Position numbers and translations under genes: made by a program
Notes under the pieces: model-generated
What the model was told of the DNA's origin: nothing
Database searches by the model: none
Seen by the model: only the letters and a program-made list of their open reading frames with translations
NCBI GenBank assembly: GCA_030272155.1
Contig: CP126196.1
Span: 5,952,501 to 6,016,500 of the forward strand
Direction of reading: 5' to 3'
From: Tetradesmus obliquus
Taxonomy: Eukaryota > Chlorophyta > Chlorophyceae > Sphaeropleales > Scenedesmaceae
Length of the DNA: 64,000 nucleotides
Shown here: in pieces, positions 54,361-64,000 of the stretch
Numbering within the stretch: the stretch's first letter is position 1
How the letters are laid out: the number at the start of each line of letters is the position of its first letter

Positions 54361-57300
54361 CTAACGGTATCTGCTTGCAAATGGTGCTAGGCTGTATGCA
54401 CGCAGCACTGCTTGCACAGGCTTGGTAGATGTCACACACACTACATTTGACCATCCCTTGACCTCAAAAGCATCACTCCAGCAGCCAGTGAGGCGTGTGA
54501 GCAATTTGCCTTCAAAGTAGCAAATGTATCCCAGCAGCTCCAGATCCTTGACCACCGCCTACACACGGCATTGTAACACACACGGCAGGATTGCTTTTGC
54601 GCGTGACTACCAGTGCAGTCGGACGGATCCACTGTTATCGATGATTTTAGTACCAAGACAGTGCAACACCTTGTGGCCGATGGCCGGCCACTGGCATGGT
54701 CCTCAAGGTTGTTGCGACAGCAACATCTTGTGTGTTCACAAAATGGCCACAAAGTCATATGCACCCACAGTGAGACTTTCCATGTGGTCCTGCAATAGCA
54801 GGGTTGCATGCTCTTCATTGCATGATGATGGCCTCCTCAACTGCTCGCCTGAAATCCTTGCCATCAACTGCCAGCACAGCATGGCAGGGTACATGTACCA
54901 CACACATTTACAGCACAAAGCATAACACAAGATAAGGCTGACACTTGTTTGTTGATCTCACCTTATAAAGAGGTTTAGGTCACATATCACAAGCACAACG
55001 CAACATACTGTGTACGCGTATGGCTAGAAGTGGCCCTGGGGGCACCATGGCTGATTAAAGCTCAGATAATAAAATGCAGTCCTGCTCCTGCTCCTATCTT
55101 TGTCACTCACCTTGAGTGTAAACTCTGGTGATGTCCCCCAAACTCCTATGCCGTGGTATTCAAACTGCAAGATATCTACTTTGTGTGATGCAAGAGCTTT
55201 GCGCGCGCCTTGCAACACCAGCACATCAAAGCCTTCGGTGTCTATCTTGAGTAGGAACAGCCGCTTCAGCCCTAGCTGTTCCATCATAACATCCACGGTT
55301 GTCACGGCGACTTTGGTAGAATTGGGAGGTGCAGTGCTGTCCTTTTTCAGGGGAAGCTGCAGGCATAGTACATGTCACGGCGCAAGTACGTTGCTTCAGA
55401 ATTTAGTCTGCATGAATAAGTGTTACTTGCACTGCCAACAACACCAACACACAGTGCTGAGCATGTGCAAATCAAAGATACAACAAATATCTGAATCTCA
55501 CGCCCCTTCACTGCAACATTGCTTGTTGGTTTCATGAGCGTGCTGACATGATGCCCATCTGAGCATTGCTCCAAACAACAGTATTTACCACCAAAATCAA
55601 GCGCATTGTTTGTTGGAAGTGTGGAGTCACACTGTTTAGTTACACTGTGGCATGGGAAGTCTCCAACCATGCACTGGAATGCTGACATCGCGTCTCCATG
55701 GGATGTGTAAATAACATTTCTGCCGATCTTACCTTGCTACAAACAACTGGCTTGCACTTTTGCTAGCACAATTCACAAGAACACATGTAGTGAGCAGGTC
55801 GTCCAACACTTCGCACCACCAAACATGACGGCACATACTGGTATATATAATCGTGGCTGCTGAGTGTGCTGCATCTCACCATACACAATTCCCCACAGTC
55901 AGTCGGCATGTCAGCCACGCCTGTGTAGTTCGACACTGCCATGTTGTGCAGCAACATCTCGTTGCCCATATATGTCTTGTTTGAGTCTCCAAAAAAATGG
56001 TCATGCATCTTTGCCAGTACATGATAGTTTGCCGCAGAAGGTTCAAAGCAATGGACCTGCAACTTGCGTCCTTGAACAAGCTGTGGTGCTGCATTCAGGT
56101 GGTGACTATTGTTATACAATGATCCGTTGCAGTCGCCACATGCGCCACATGTGCTAGGTGGAAAACCTTTATTGATGATAGCCTTCAGTTCTGAATTTGT
56201 CTCGTAGAAATCCCCCAGAACTTTTCGGCTGAACTCCTCCTGCATGTGCTCACAAAAAAACAGCATGTCACAGCAAAAATGGTTTTACACTACCTCTATG
56301 TAATATCATGATAAGCTTAAAACGTGCACACACAGATCAAACATCAATCATATAGCGCAACAGCTGCGTCTGATAAGCATGTGTGTTGGCATTTATTTGT
56401 CAATGTGTATGCAAATATGCATCAGCAGTATGCAGCTTCAACAGTTCGTAACTGTGTACATTGCCAATCTATGCCTTTAGTTGCAGTTCATGCACTCGTA
56501 TGACGCGTACGCTGTTTCAACTGCTGCAGCTTCACCTGAGCTGCAAAGGCTTCAAAAACCAGTGCAGTATCGTAGCCCTTGTTACACCCGATATCAAAAA
56601 CAACCGGATCCAGACCAGCAAAAGCGTCCAGATCAGGGATGTAGTTGAAGTCAGGGCAACTACAGCAGCAGGAGAAGCCCAGAGGATGCAATTTCGTGAG
56701 GTCACTGCTGTCGCTTTGCATACCAAATATCTTGAACATAACAGACATGTTGTATCAACGACTCCCCCTTCAAATAGAGGCGCGGCTTGGCAGGCAAGTA
56801 CCCAAGCACGTTTCAGCCTTGATGTGGATGTGCATGGCACTTTTACAGTGTGGAGTTGTGACCATATAGGACACTGCATAATGCCAGATCAGTCACAGAC
56901 GTTGAAAGATGCTGCAGCACTGTACTTGAGAGATTGATCCAATTCAAGGCAGCCAGACGCGTGGGTTATGTCTCAATGATGCATAGTTTAGCTGATAGGC
57001 AGCGCTGCCTGGCCAGTACCTTGCCAATGAGGCACCAATCTGAAGTCATCAAGAGCATTCTATGTGCGAATGCGTAATTAGCTTATAAGCTGTGCATATC
57101 ATATTCACGGCAGTGCTGTAGGGGTGTGCCACTGCTGGTCCACTGCTGTTGCTTAAAACTGGCCAGTTCCACGTCAAACGGCGTCCATCGACTATAATCG
57201 ACCGGTCCGACACCTGACGGATCAGTACACAACTTCAACAAACAAGGGCCTCACCTGCATTTCCCCCGGCCAGCAGCAGCCTTGAACAAGTCGACTTGAT

Positions 57301-57574
57301 GCTGGTTGTCTTCGAAACTGCAAAGCTCTGCCAGCCCGGAGCGTTGCTGTTGCAGGCCATTTCTGTGTTTGTAGCTGCTGCTGGCTAATATGAATGCCCC
57401 ATTGTCGCCCTTGCCAGCGCCGATGTCCTGTTCTGTACGGTGCTGCAGAACAACCGCAGCGCTGTTTGCACAATCTGAGTGAAATTCGATTGTCAGACCA
57501 AGGATAAATGCGGTCAAGCACAGCAACCCGGCAGTCAGGGGTCGCAGGGCCCGCGTCGATTGTTGGCTGAACAT
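54361..57574 (-). CDS. FkbM-type methyltransferase, type II membrane protein
   Basis: Five exons, all phases agreeing: 57574-57255, 56713-56536, 56239-55880, 55356-55111, 54558-54361 (1302 nt, 433 residues, TAG stop). The start at 57574 places a signal anchor at residues 12-32, so the enzyme probably faces the Golgi lumen. The SAM-binding loop is FDIGCNKGYDTALV at the end of exon 2; exon 3 gives HCFEPSAANY; exon 4 gives LKIDTEGFDVLVLQGARKAL and QFEYHGIGVW. All are hallmarks of FkbM methyltransferases, which O-methylate sugars or similar hydroxyls. Exon 5 ends with YFEGKLLTRLTGCW and VKGWSNVVCV, seen in algal members. The acceptor of the last exon is gtgtgtag. A longer in-frame start upstream of 57574 is possible. 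The 3' part is duplicated in inverted form at 63146-64000. Acceptor substrate unknown. Confidence 0.9.
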
Positions 57575-57900
57575 AGTGATGCTTTTGCTGCCTTCAGAGC
57601 TTGACCAGAATTCATACGTGACGTCCGAATTGCTAAGTAAGCACTGCGAACGAGAGCATTGACGGTGAGTTGTATCCAAGGGTTGTCCGAAGATGAGTTG
57701 AGGGCCCTCAACCCTCAACCTCGGCTCTTGGCGACGGTCACACTGTGACCGTCACAATGCATAATTATACGTATAACGATGATATAGGATTTATTGGCGT
57801 GCAACAGTGTGCAATGTGTTGAATGGTGTTCAGTCTCCTTTTCTGGTCTCAGACCATGTGTTCACCCTCAGCAGCAGCAATCACAGCAGATGCAGCAACC

Positions 57901-57933
<33 letters not shown>

Positions 57934-58499
57934 CTGCTGCTGAGCAGCAGCTGCGGCAGCAATTGCAACAGTCAAGCAGCGGCACACGAACGGCGGGCAG
58001 CATCAATCACACAGTCTCAACATAGATGAACTATCAAAGAGCCAAGCAATGCAATGCAATTCATATGCCAAACATATACTCTAGGGCGAGTTCATGTGGT
58101 CAGATCTCTGGCTCGTGTCTTGTTGATGATGTACTGCCTCCCCGTACGCGGCAGTTGGGCTTCAAGCCGCAGCAAGTTGCTCAATCGCAACGCGGAACGA
58201 CGAGCCAGTAGGATTTCTCCCCTTGGCAACAAAATCATTTAGGCACACCGGACATGTTAGTGCAGTCAAAGACCCAGTACACTGCTTCAGCAACGCTGCT
58301 CAAACTACAACATGGTGAAATTCTCTTCACGACAACGCATAGGGCATCACCAAAGATGTTGCCGCGGTAAAAGCACCCCAAGATACACCATTCGTACCAA
58401 CATATTTATGCAAGATTGACATGTGGTGAACTATGTATGTGTGCGGGTAACTTTGATTGCCCAAGCACTGATGGAGGGACTGGGTACTGAATACAATCT
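57575..58499. other. Intergenic stretch with repeat M copy 4 and a CAG tract
   Basis: 57827-57870 is a short copy of repeat family M (CTTTTCTGGTCTCAGACC). A (CAG)9-type tract follows at about 57903-57932. The rest, including the expected 3' end of the Helitron, shows nothing that could be fixed by eye. Confidence 0.45.
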
Positions 58500-61077
58500 T
58501 CATGAGCGATAAAGGGCTCGTTGACTCCCTAAAATTCCTGTCACACCTCTTGGGGCAGAGGGGTAAATGATGTCATCGGCATTGGCAACCGCGCCCAAAA
58601 TGGAGCGCAAACTACGACTATGATTAGGGGTAAATGATGGAAGGTAGTAAATGTCAAAGGTCAGCATGCTGAACTCATCACAGATGCACACGCGTGCTGC
58701 TTCTAGCGCAGCCCTGAGCTGCGAATCCACAGGCAACATGCCAAACTCGCGACCGACCCACAGCCCCAACAGTGCATCTATGGTGTCAGCTTGTCCAGGC
58801 CTGTTGAGGCGCTGAGCAGCGGCTGCGGTGGTGGCTCCCACCAGCATGCTCACTGCACTCGCGTCTAACAGGCTGAGCAGCACTTGCAGAGTAGCAGTTT
58901 GGGCGGTGCCAGGGCCACCACGCAAGAACACGGGGCATCTGGTGATTGAATGCTGCTGTTTGCGGCTCCTGCATTATTCTCAACACCTCGTCCACAAACG
59001 CTCGCTGCTGTCTGTTCAAGTCGCGGAGCGACACAGCAGGCACACTGGTACTGCAGTCACCATCTTGTGTTGCCGCTGCAGCAGCTGCTGCAGCATCAAC
59101 GGCAGCATCGCCGGAGCCCAGTTGCCCCTCACCATGCATGTTGTCAGTCCAACTCATCATGTCTCTGAGCCTGTAGAATGCATCAACAAGCTCCTGCTGC
59201 ACATCAGCATCTTGACTGCTTGGCGCACTGACAGTACCCCACAAGAACGACAAGTCTTGTTTCTGCTTGAACAGATCTCTCAGCTGCTCAGTTACCACCG
59301 TATCGTGCATGTGGGATGACGCATAGTCATCTATCGCCTTGTCAACATCAGCCAAACTGCTGACCACACCCTGACGCACGCACTCGTTGAACCAGCTGCC
59401 ATTGCGAGGCCGCATGTCCTCCTCACTGTGCCATGGCTTGCTGCACAACAGATGCTTGTAAAAGAATGCCTCTGACTGGTACACAGGGTGGAAGTCAGTC
59501 AGGCGCACCAACCGGCGCTTCTCACACCTGTACACAGAGTTGGTCAGCTGATCCTTGACCGCATGGTCTGTTGTGGCACCCTGCGGGCGCTGCACGTTGC
59601 TGTCATGACCAACCACAATGTGCTGCGCAAAGTAGTCCTCAGATAACATATCCATGCACGACTGTGGCCGGCTCATGTACAAGGTGACATGCGATGCAAC
59701 CATTTTGCCGCGTCTGCCAAGGCGCGCCCGACGCTTGGCAGGCGGCGTGACATCTACGTATGTTACTTTGTAGCTGGTCTAAATGATGGGGATGCCTGCA
59801 GTGATGCATGCTGTTTCTGACGGCGTAATCGCCTTTGACAGCACAGCAGCAGATGCAAACCGGATGCGCTGCTCAGACACGCCGGAAATGCCCAACTGCG
59901 CAGCGGTGTTGACGTCAATGTCCAAAGAACCAATCAGCTCAGCTTTTGCGGCATACTTCAACACATACTTGGACCACGCACAGTTTGTGATGCGTTGCAC
60001 ATTGCAGCCGCCGTCCCAAAGCAACAGCAACAGAGGATGACACGGCACAATTTTGCTGTCTGCTGGACCCATGCGCAAGTACTTGTACAAGCCACGTTGG
60101 CGATCAACAACAGTTCCTGCCCTATTGGCCGCGTATGGATGACCCTCGCGGCACTGCCCATTGTCCTGCACACACCCATACTCACTCTCGTCACATGTGT
60201 GCTTCTGCTTGCGCTGCACCATGCGGCACGGCTGTGCGACAAGGCTGCTATCGCTTGCAGGCGGCTCCACAGGCTGGTACAAAACCTCGCCGTCATTCAT
60301 GGGCACCTGCTGATAGCAGCACGACAGACTGGCAGTGATCTGACCACACACCTCTTCCACGTCATCGGGATGCAGCCAAAGCAGGATGTGTGCGTGCAAG
60401 AAGCCCCTGCCTTGCGACTCATAGCACAACATGTACCCCGTAACCCTGCCAAAGATGCCACCGGCCTCGCACAGAATATGCTCATGCAGCAGGTGCATCA
60501 TGCGATCGTGAAACAGCCTGGCACACTTGATCGGAACATCCTGCCACGTCATTCCAGGCATCAGCTTCTGCAGGTAATCGCAGCAGGGCTGTAAAACCTC
60601 TGCTGACAGGCCCCCAACGTCACTGCATTCTGCGCCGGCAGGACGCGCATGGGCGCATGCCTGGGCCTGCTTGGCGGCAGCCACAGCGGCCTGCGCAGCT
60701 GCTGCCTGCTGCTGGGCCTGACTGTATTGAGTAGAGCGCCTGGTGCTGTCATCAGCATCATGCTGCTGCAGTCGTGTTGATGAGAACCTGGAAATATGTG
60801 CTATGCCTGCTGTGTGTATGGGTGCATCTGCAGGCAGCACAAGTTGCTGTAGCAGTGGCACCAACATCACTGGGCGCAGCAACAGTAGCACTGAAGCAGG
60901 CGCTGGTGCAACCGGGGTGATATGGCCTGCAACTGAAAGCTGCAGCTGACTGATAGGCTGAAGCACATTCTGCGCACAGAACAGTACAGCGGCAGGTACA
61001 AGTTTAGGTGAGGCGCTGTAGTGCGCTTGAGACACTGGCGCACCTGCACCAAAGCAAGCAGTGAAGGCTAACACCAA
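58500..61077 (-). pseudogene. Helitron Rep-helicase, amber codon and frameshift
   Basis: One frame runs from 61077 to about 58935, broken only by TAG at 59779-59781. Rep part: ESQGRGFLHAHILLWLHPDD holds the HUH metal motif, and WSKYVLKYAAKAE holds the paired tyrosines of the nicking site; both look intact. After the TAG the frame continues TSYKVTYVDV and KMVASHVTLYMSRP. Helicase part: LNRQQRAFVDEVL, then a one-base shift near 58935 to FLRGGPGTAQTATL. Here the Walker A Lys is replaced by Gln (GTAQT instead of GTGKT), followed by ICDEFSML (Walker B). The helicase stops at TGA 58500-58502, well short of full length. It cannot drive its own transposition. Confidence 0.85.
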
Positions 61078-61439
61078 CGTTCAGCGGCGCAGCAGGCAAA
61101 GACAGCATATAAAACATAATAAACTACCTGGCTGATCTGCGTTGCGGGCTGGGGCAGTGGCGGGACCATCAAGTGCAACGGAATGCTGCTGTCCTGGCTG
61201 ACGTAATGAGCCACGTTGCTGACCCGCATCTTGTAGCATGGAGCATCAGAGTCGCCATTTTCACATGGGCAAAGAATCGCTGGAAAGATGGCACAGTGGC
61301 TGCAGGTCAGCAAACAGCCTTCTTCTTTGTTCACAACGCACATCGCAGCCTTTGCGCATTCTACATGATACACGAAGCCGCATTTACACCGCAGGCCAGC
61401 GTCTGCGATCAGTATACTACAGTGCCTGCACAAGTCCAT
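61068..61439 (-). CDS. Helitron N-terminal zinc-finger exon
   Basis: Starts MDLCRHCSILIADAGLRCKC, then FVYHVECAK, LLTCSHC and ILCPCENG: a Cys/His cluster like a PHD/RING-type finger. A donor gtagtt after ISQ at 61128 could join it to the Rep frame through a very short intron (acceptor near 61040). Zinc fingers are common at the start of Helitron Rep proteins and are thought to help in DNA binding. Confidence 0.55.
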   Translation of the reverse strand: MDLCRHCSILIADAGLRCKCGFVYHVECAKAAMCVVNKEEGCLLTCSHCAIFPAILCPCENGDSDAPCYKMRVSNVAHYVSQDSSIPLHLMVPPLPQPATQISQVVYYVLYAVFACCAAERWC

Positions 61440-63145
61440 GGTTGCGTGGTGCTGTGCACCCAGCTAGCTGTTTGCGTGGAGTGAATATCAGCCAACAAAA
61501 AACAATTGACACTTGACAATACCCAACACACACACAGATGTCAGAGTACAGACATCAAGCTGGTGCAGAAAATTCCATGCATGCTGAGAAGCGTCTAACA
61601 GTCACGCGTACTTCATACCAATCAGCAGGCCTGCAGAAGCAACGCGTAATACAATTCATGTTTTTTTGCTGCTAAACTCGTATACTGAGGTCTGCGTGTG
61701 ATCCCCAGTGGTTGCCGGCACCATTTTTTGGTGTTGCGGGGACGGCTACCCCCTCATACTGGTATCAAATTCATGCTGTAAATAAGATCTATCGTATTCC
61801 GTGGGTCTTAAAATAAGAGACTGCCGTCTTTGTCCGCACCGCCTGACCGGTCACTCGTCTGGTTACACTGTGTCAAAGGGGGCGGAAGGGTTCACGGCTT
61901 ACGCAGCTTACATTGGGGCGGTACACAGCTCCTGAACCGTCCCACCGTCGACCTTAACTGTTTTCAGGTCTGCATGTTGTGCCTGCCCTCAGCGTCATAC
62001 TGGCTTGCATGCTGTGCCTGCATCGCCAACACTGCAGCTGCCTCACTGCAGTGCAGTCCAGCTGGACTTGCAACTGCTAAAACACAACAGTGATGCTGTT
62101 TGAACATCAGAAATTACAAGTAAGCAATAAAGTGGACCACGCAGGCCCAGCAGCAGCCAGCTTGCCAGCTGGTGATGGTAGACGCCATATGAGTAGGGCC
62201 CGGCCCCTGAGTACTACACTAGTGTACACTGACTCGGGACAGAAAGGCAGTTCCTGGCAGATCATGGCCAGCTGTGGCAGAGCCGCACAGCCTGCAAAGC
62301 TTCAGCGTGTGCCCAACTAAAACAAATTGAAAGTAAGAAAGGGCGGCATGGCAAAATAGGCGCGCAAAGTTGCTGTCTCTCGCACCCTTTGCAAAGACCT
62401 TTGCTGCATGCATATGCACAATGGCAGTGCCTGCAGGTAGCTGGCCCAGCGGCTAAAGGCACGTAGTAGTTTTAGATGCAGCCTTTCAGTTGATTTAAAG
62501 CCCTTGCAATTCGCAGCCTCTGTATCTGCACGCTGCAACGACACTGCCAGTTCATGCGCATGCGTGCACAGTGCTCGGCACCTGCATGACCGTGCATGGA
62601 CATCCATTTTTGAAACAGATCCTACAGCGTGTAAGTGCGAGGTAAGGCATGCACGCATCGGCCACACTTCGACAGCATCGCACAGGACGGTCACAGCACA
62701 CACCGCGATCGCTGCTGCGTGTACGGTTACCCCTTCATCTGGGTATCAAAAGAATTAGTATGACAAGATCTTTTACAATCCGTGGTTTTCGCCAGCAGGC
62801 GATGCTTCGGTACTGTATGCACCCCTTTCCTGCCACCCGCTTGTCACTAGGGCGGAAGGGTTGCGGGCGAATGGGTTCACGGCCTGCTCAGCATACGGTG
62901 GGGCGGTATTGAGTGATCTCTGACGCAAATAGCATGGGAGCAGCTTGCAGCAGGAGGCGCGAGGAGACGCTGCCAGGTGCTGCCAGTGGCAGCCCCCCAG
63001 CAACCCTGCAACAGAACTGCACGAGCAGCTTCGATGAGGGCATCGTTGATTTACGTGGAAAAATGAGGGATGCTGTCATACACGGAATGGTGTGAGCTGG
63101 CCACAGGTGAACAGGGGCTCCAGCGCAGAACAGGGGCTGGTGTGA
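61440..63145. other. Non-coding stretch with two diverged direct repeats
   Basis: About 61745-61930 and 62725-62915 share, in order, GGNTACCCCNTCAT, GGTATCAAA, AAGATCT, a CCGTGG word, GGCGGAAGGGTT, GGTTCACGGC and GGGGCGGTA. This looks like an old duplication or a pair of relics of one element. No gene was supported. Confidence 0.45.
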
Positions 63146-64000
63146 GCTGTTCCTACTCAAGATAGACACCGAAGGCTTTGATGTGCTGGTGTTGCAAGGC
63201 GCGCGCAAAGCTCTTGCATCACACAAAGTAGATATCTTGCAGTTTGAATACCACGGCATAGGAGTTTGGGGGACATCGCCAGAGTTTACACTCAAGGTGA
63301 GTGACAAAAATAGGAGCAGGAGCAGGACTAGTCCAGTACTGCATTTTATCATTTGAGCTTTAATCAGCCATGGTGCCCCCAGGGCCACTTCTAGCCATAC
63401 GCGTACACAGTATGTTGCGTTGTGCTTGTGATATGTGACCTAAACCTCTTTATAAGGTGAGATCAACAAACAAGTGTCAGCCTTATCTTGTATTATGCTT
63501 TGTGCTGTAAATGTGTGTGGTACATGTACCCTGCCATGCTATGCTGGCAGTTGATGGCAAGGATTTCAGGCGAGCAGTTGAGGAGGCCATCATCATGCAA
63601 TGAAGAGCATGCAACCCTGCCATTGCAGGACCACATGGAAAGTCTCAATGTGGGTGCATATGACTTTGTGGCCATTTTGTGAACACACAAGATGTTGCTG
63701 TCGCAACAACCTTGAGGACCATGCCAGTTGCCGGCCATCGGCCACAAGGTGTTGCACTGTCTTGGTACTAAAATCATCGATAACAGTGGATCCGTCCGAC
63801 TGCACTGGTAGTCACGCGCAAAAGCAATCCCGCCGTGTGTGTTACAATGCCGTGTGTAGGCGGTGGTCAAGGATCTGGAGCTGCTGGGATACATTTGCTA
63901 CTTTGAAGGCAAATTGCTCACACGCCTCACTGGCTGCTGGAGTGATGCTTTTGAGGTCAAGGGATGGTCAAATGTAGTGTGTGTGACATCTACCAAGCCT
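63146..64000 (+). pseudogene. Inverted, 5'-truncated copy of the FkbM gene 3' part
   Basis: Matches the complement of about 55261-54420 at roughly 98 percent by eye and continues to the window edge. It starts inside exon 4 (CTGTTCCTACTCAAGATAGA, encoding LFLLKIDTEGFD) and keeps the exon 4 donor at 63297/63298, the whole following intron and the gtgtgtag acceptor before 63860. Exon 5 runs off the window. No promoter, anchor or SAM loop precedes it, so it is a truncated duplicate. High intron identity means the duplication is recent. Confidence 0.9.

Larger units (their letters stand above)
58500..61439 (-). mobile_element. Helitron, coding part (Rep/helicase), degraded
   Basis: Rolling-circle transposon on the minus strand. 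The coding part is delimited by its frames; the true 5' TC and 3' CTRR ends were not located. The components are described in the two CDS entries. Confidence 0.85.

Noticed and set aside
54361-54363. Reading through the TAG of the FkbM gene as glutamine to a later TGA.
   Set aside because: The family C-terminus is complete at the TAG and the extension does not look like protein.

Overview
The window reads as nuclear DNA of a eukaryote, most likely a chlorophyte green alga (inference). The signs are spliced genes with GT..AG introns (commonly gtgagt/gtaagt donors and tgcag acceptors), many in-frame CAG/CTG tracts, type II (Golgi-type) membrane enzymes for glycan work, and a dense, mixed transposon load. 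There is no bacterial operon structure, CRISPR array, rRNA or clear tRNA gene. The same families could occur in a related protist, and no search could be run.

Layout. 1-7.8 kb holds two tandem sulfotransferase genes. Only the last exon of the first is in view; the second is a complete nine-exon model in which a sugar-enzyme-like domain is fused to a sulfotransferase. 7.8-18.5 kb is mostly decayed: exon-like islands, a LINE ORF1-like relic, two LINE reverse-transcriptase relics and low-complexity DNA. 18.7-22 kb holds a well-delimited CACTA transposon (47-bp inverted ends, TTT target duplication) between two copies of a 190-bp direct repeat. 22-24 kb has a cluster of GTAC motifs, a LINE tail and a short TTCAGC-rich element. 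24.7-28.4 kb holds two divergent genes: a Cys-rich/zinc-binding protein on the minus strand and a JmjC-like protein on the plus strand, with a 276-bp insert flanked by a 22-bp duplication between them. 28.8-33.7 kb is more LINE debris and short repeats.

33.7-46 kb is a nest of related repeats: two nearly identical 1.7-kb retroposon-like units (one with a perfect 22-bp target duplication), an internally deleted LINE, its 5'-truncated sister copy, and a short repeat present in direct and inverted copies. 46.9-52.9 kb holds a ten-exon transposase gene of the KDZ/Plavaka type, whose exon phases all agree but which carries two amber codons. 54.4-57.6 kb is an intact five-exon FkbM-type methyltransferase gene. 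58.5-61.4 kb is a Helitron (zinc finger, HUH Rep, damaged Pif1-like helicase). From 63.1 kb to the edge there is an inverted, truncated copy of the 3' part of the FkbM gene.

How it fits together. The host genes that can be named (sulfotransferases, FkbM methyltransferase) modify glycans and probably act in the Golgi. Almost everything else is mobile DNA of at least five classes (LINE, SINE-like/TPRT units, CACTA, KDZ/Plavaka-type, Helitron). Gene models were judged by protein-like composition, splice signals and matching exon phases; family names come from motifs recognised by eye and were not confirmed by search.
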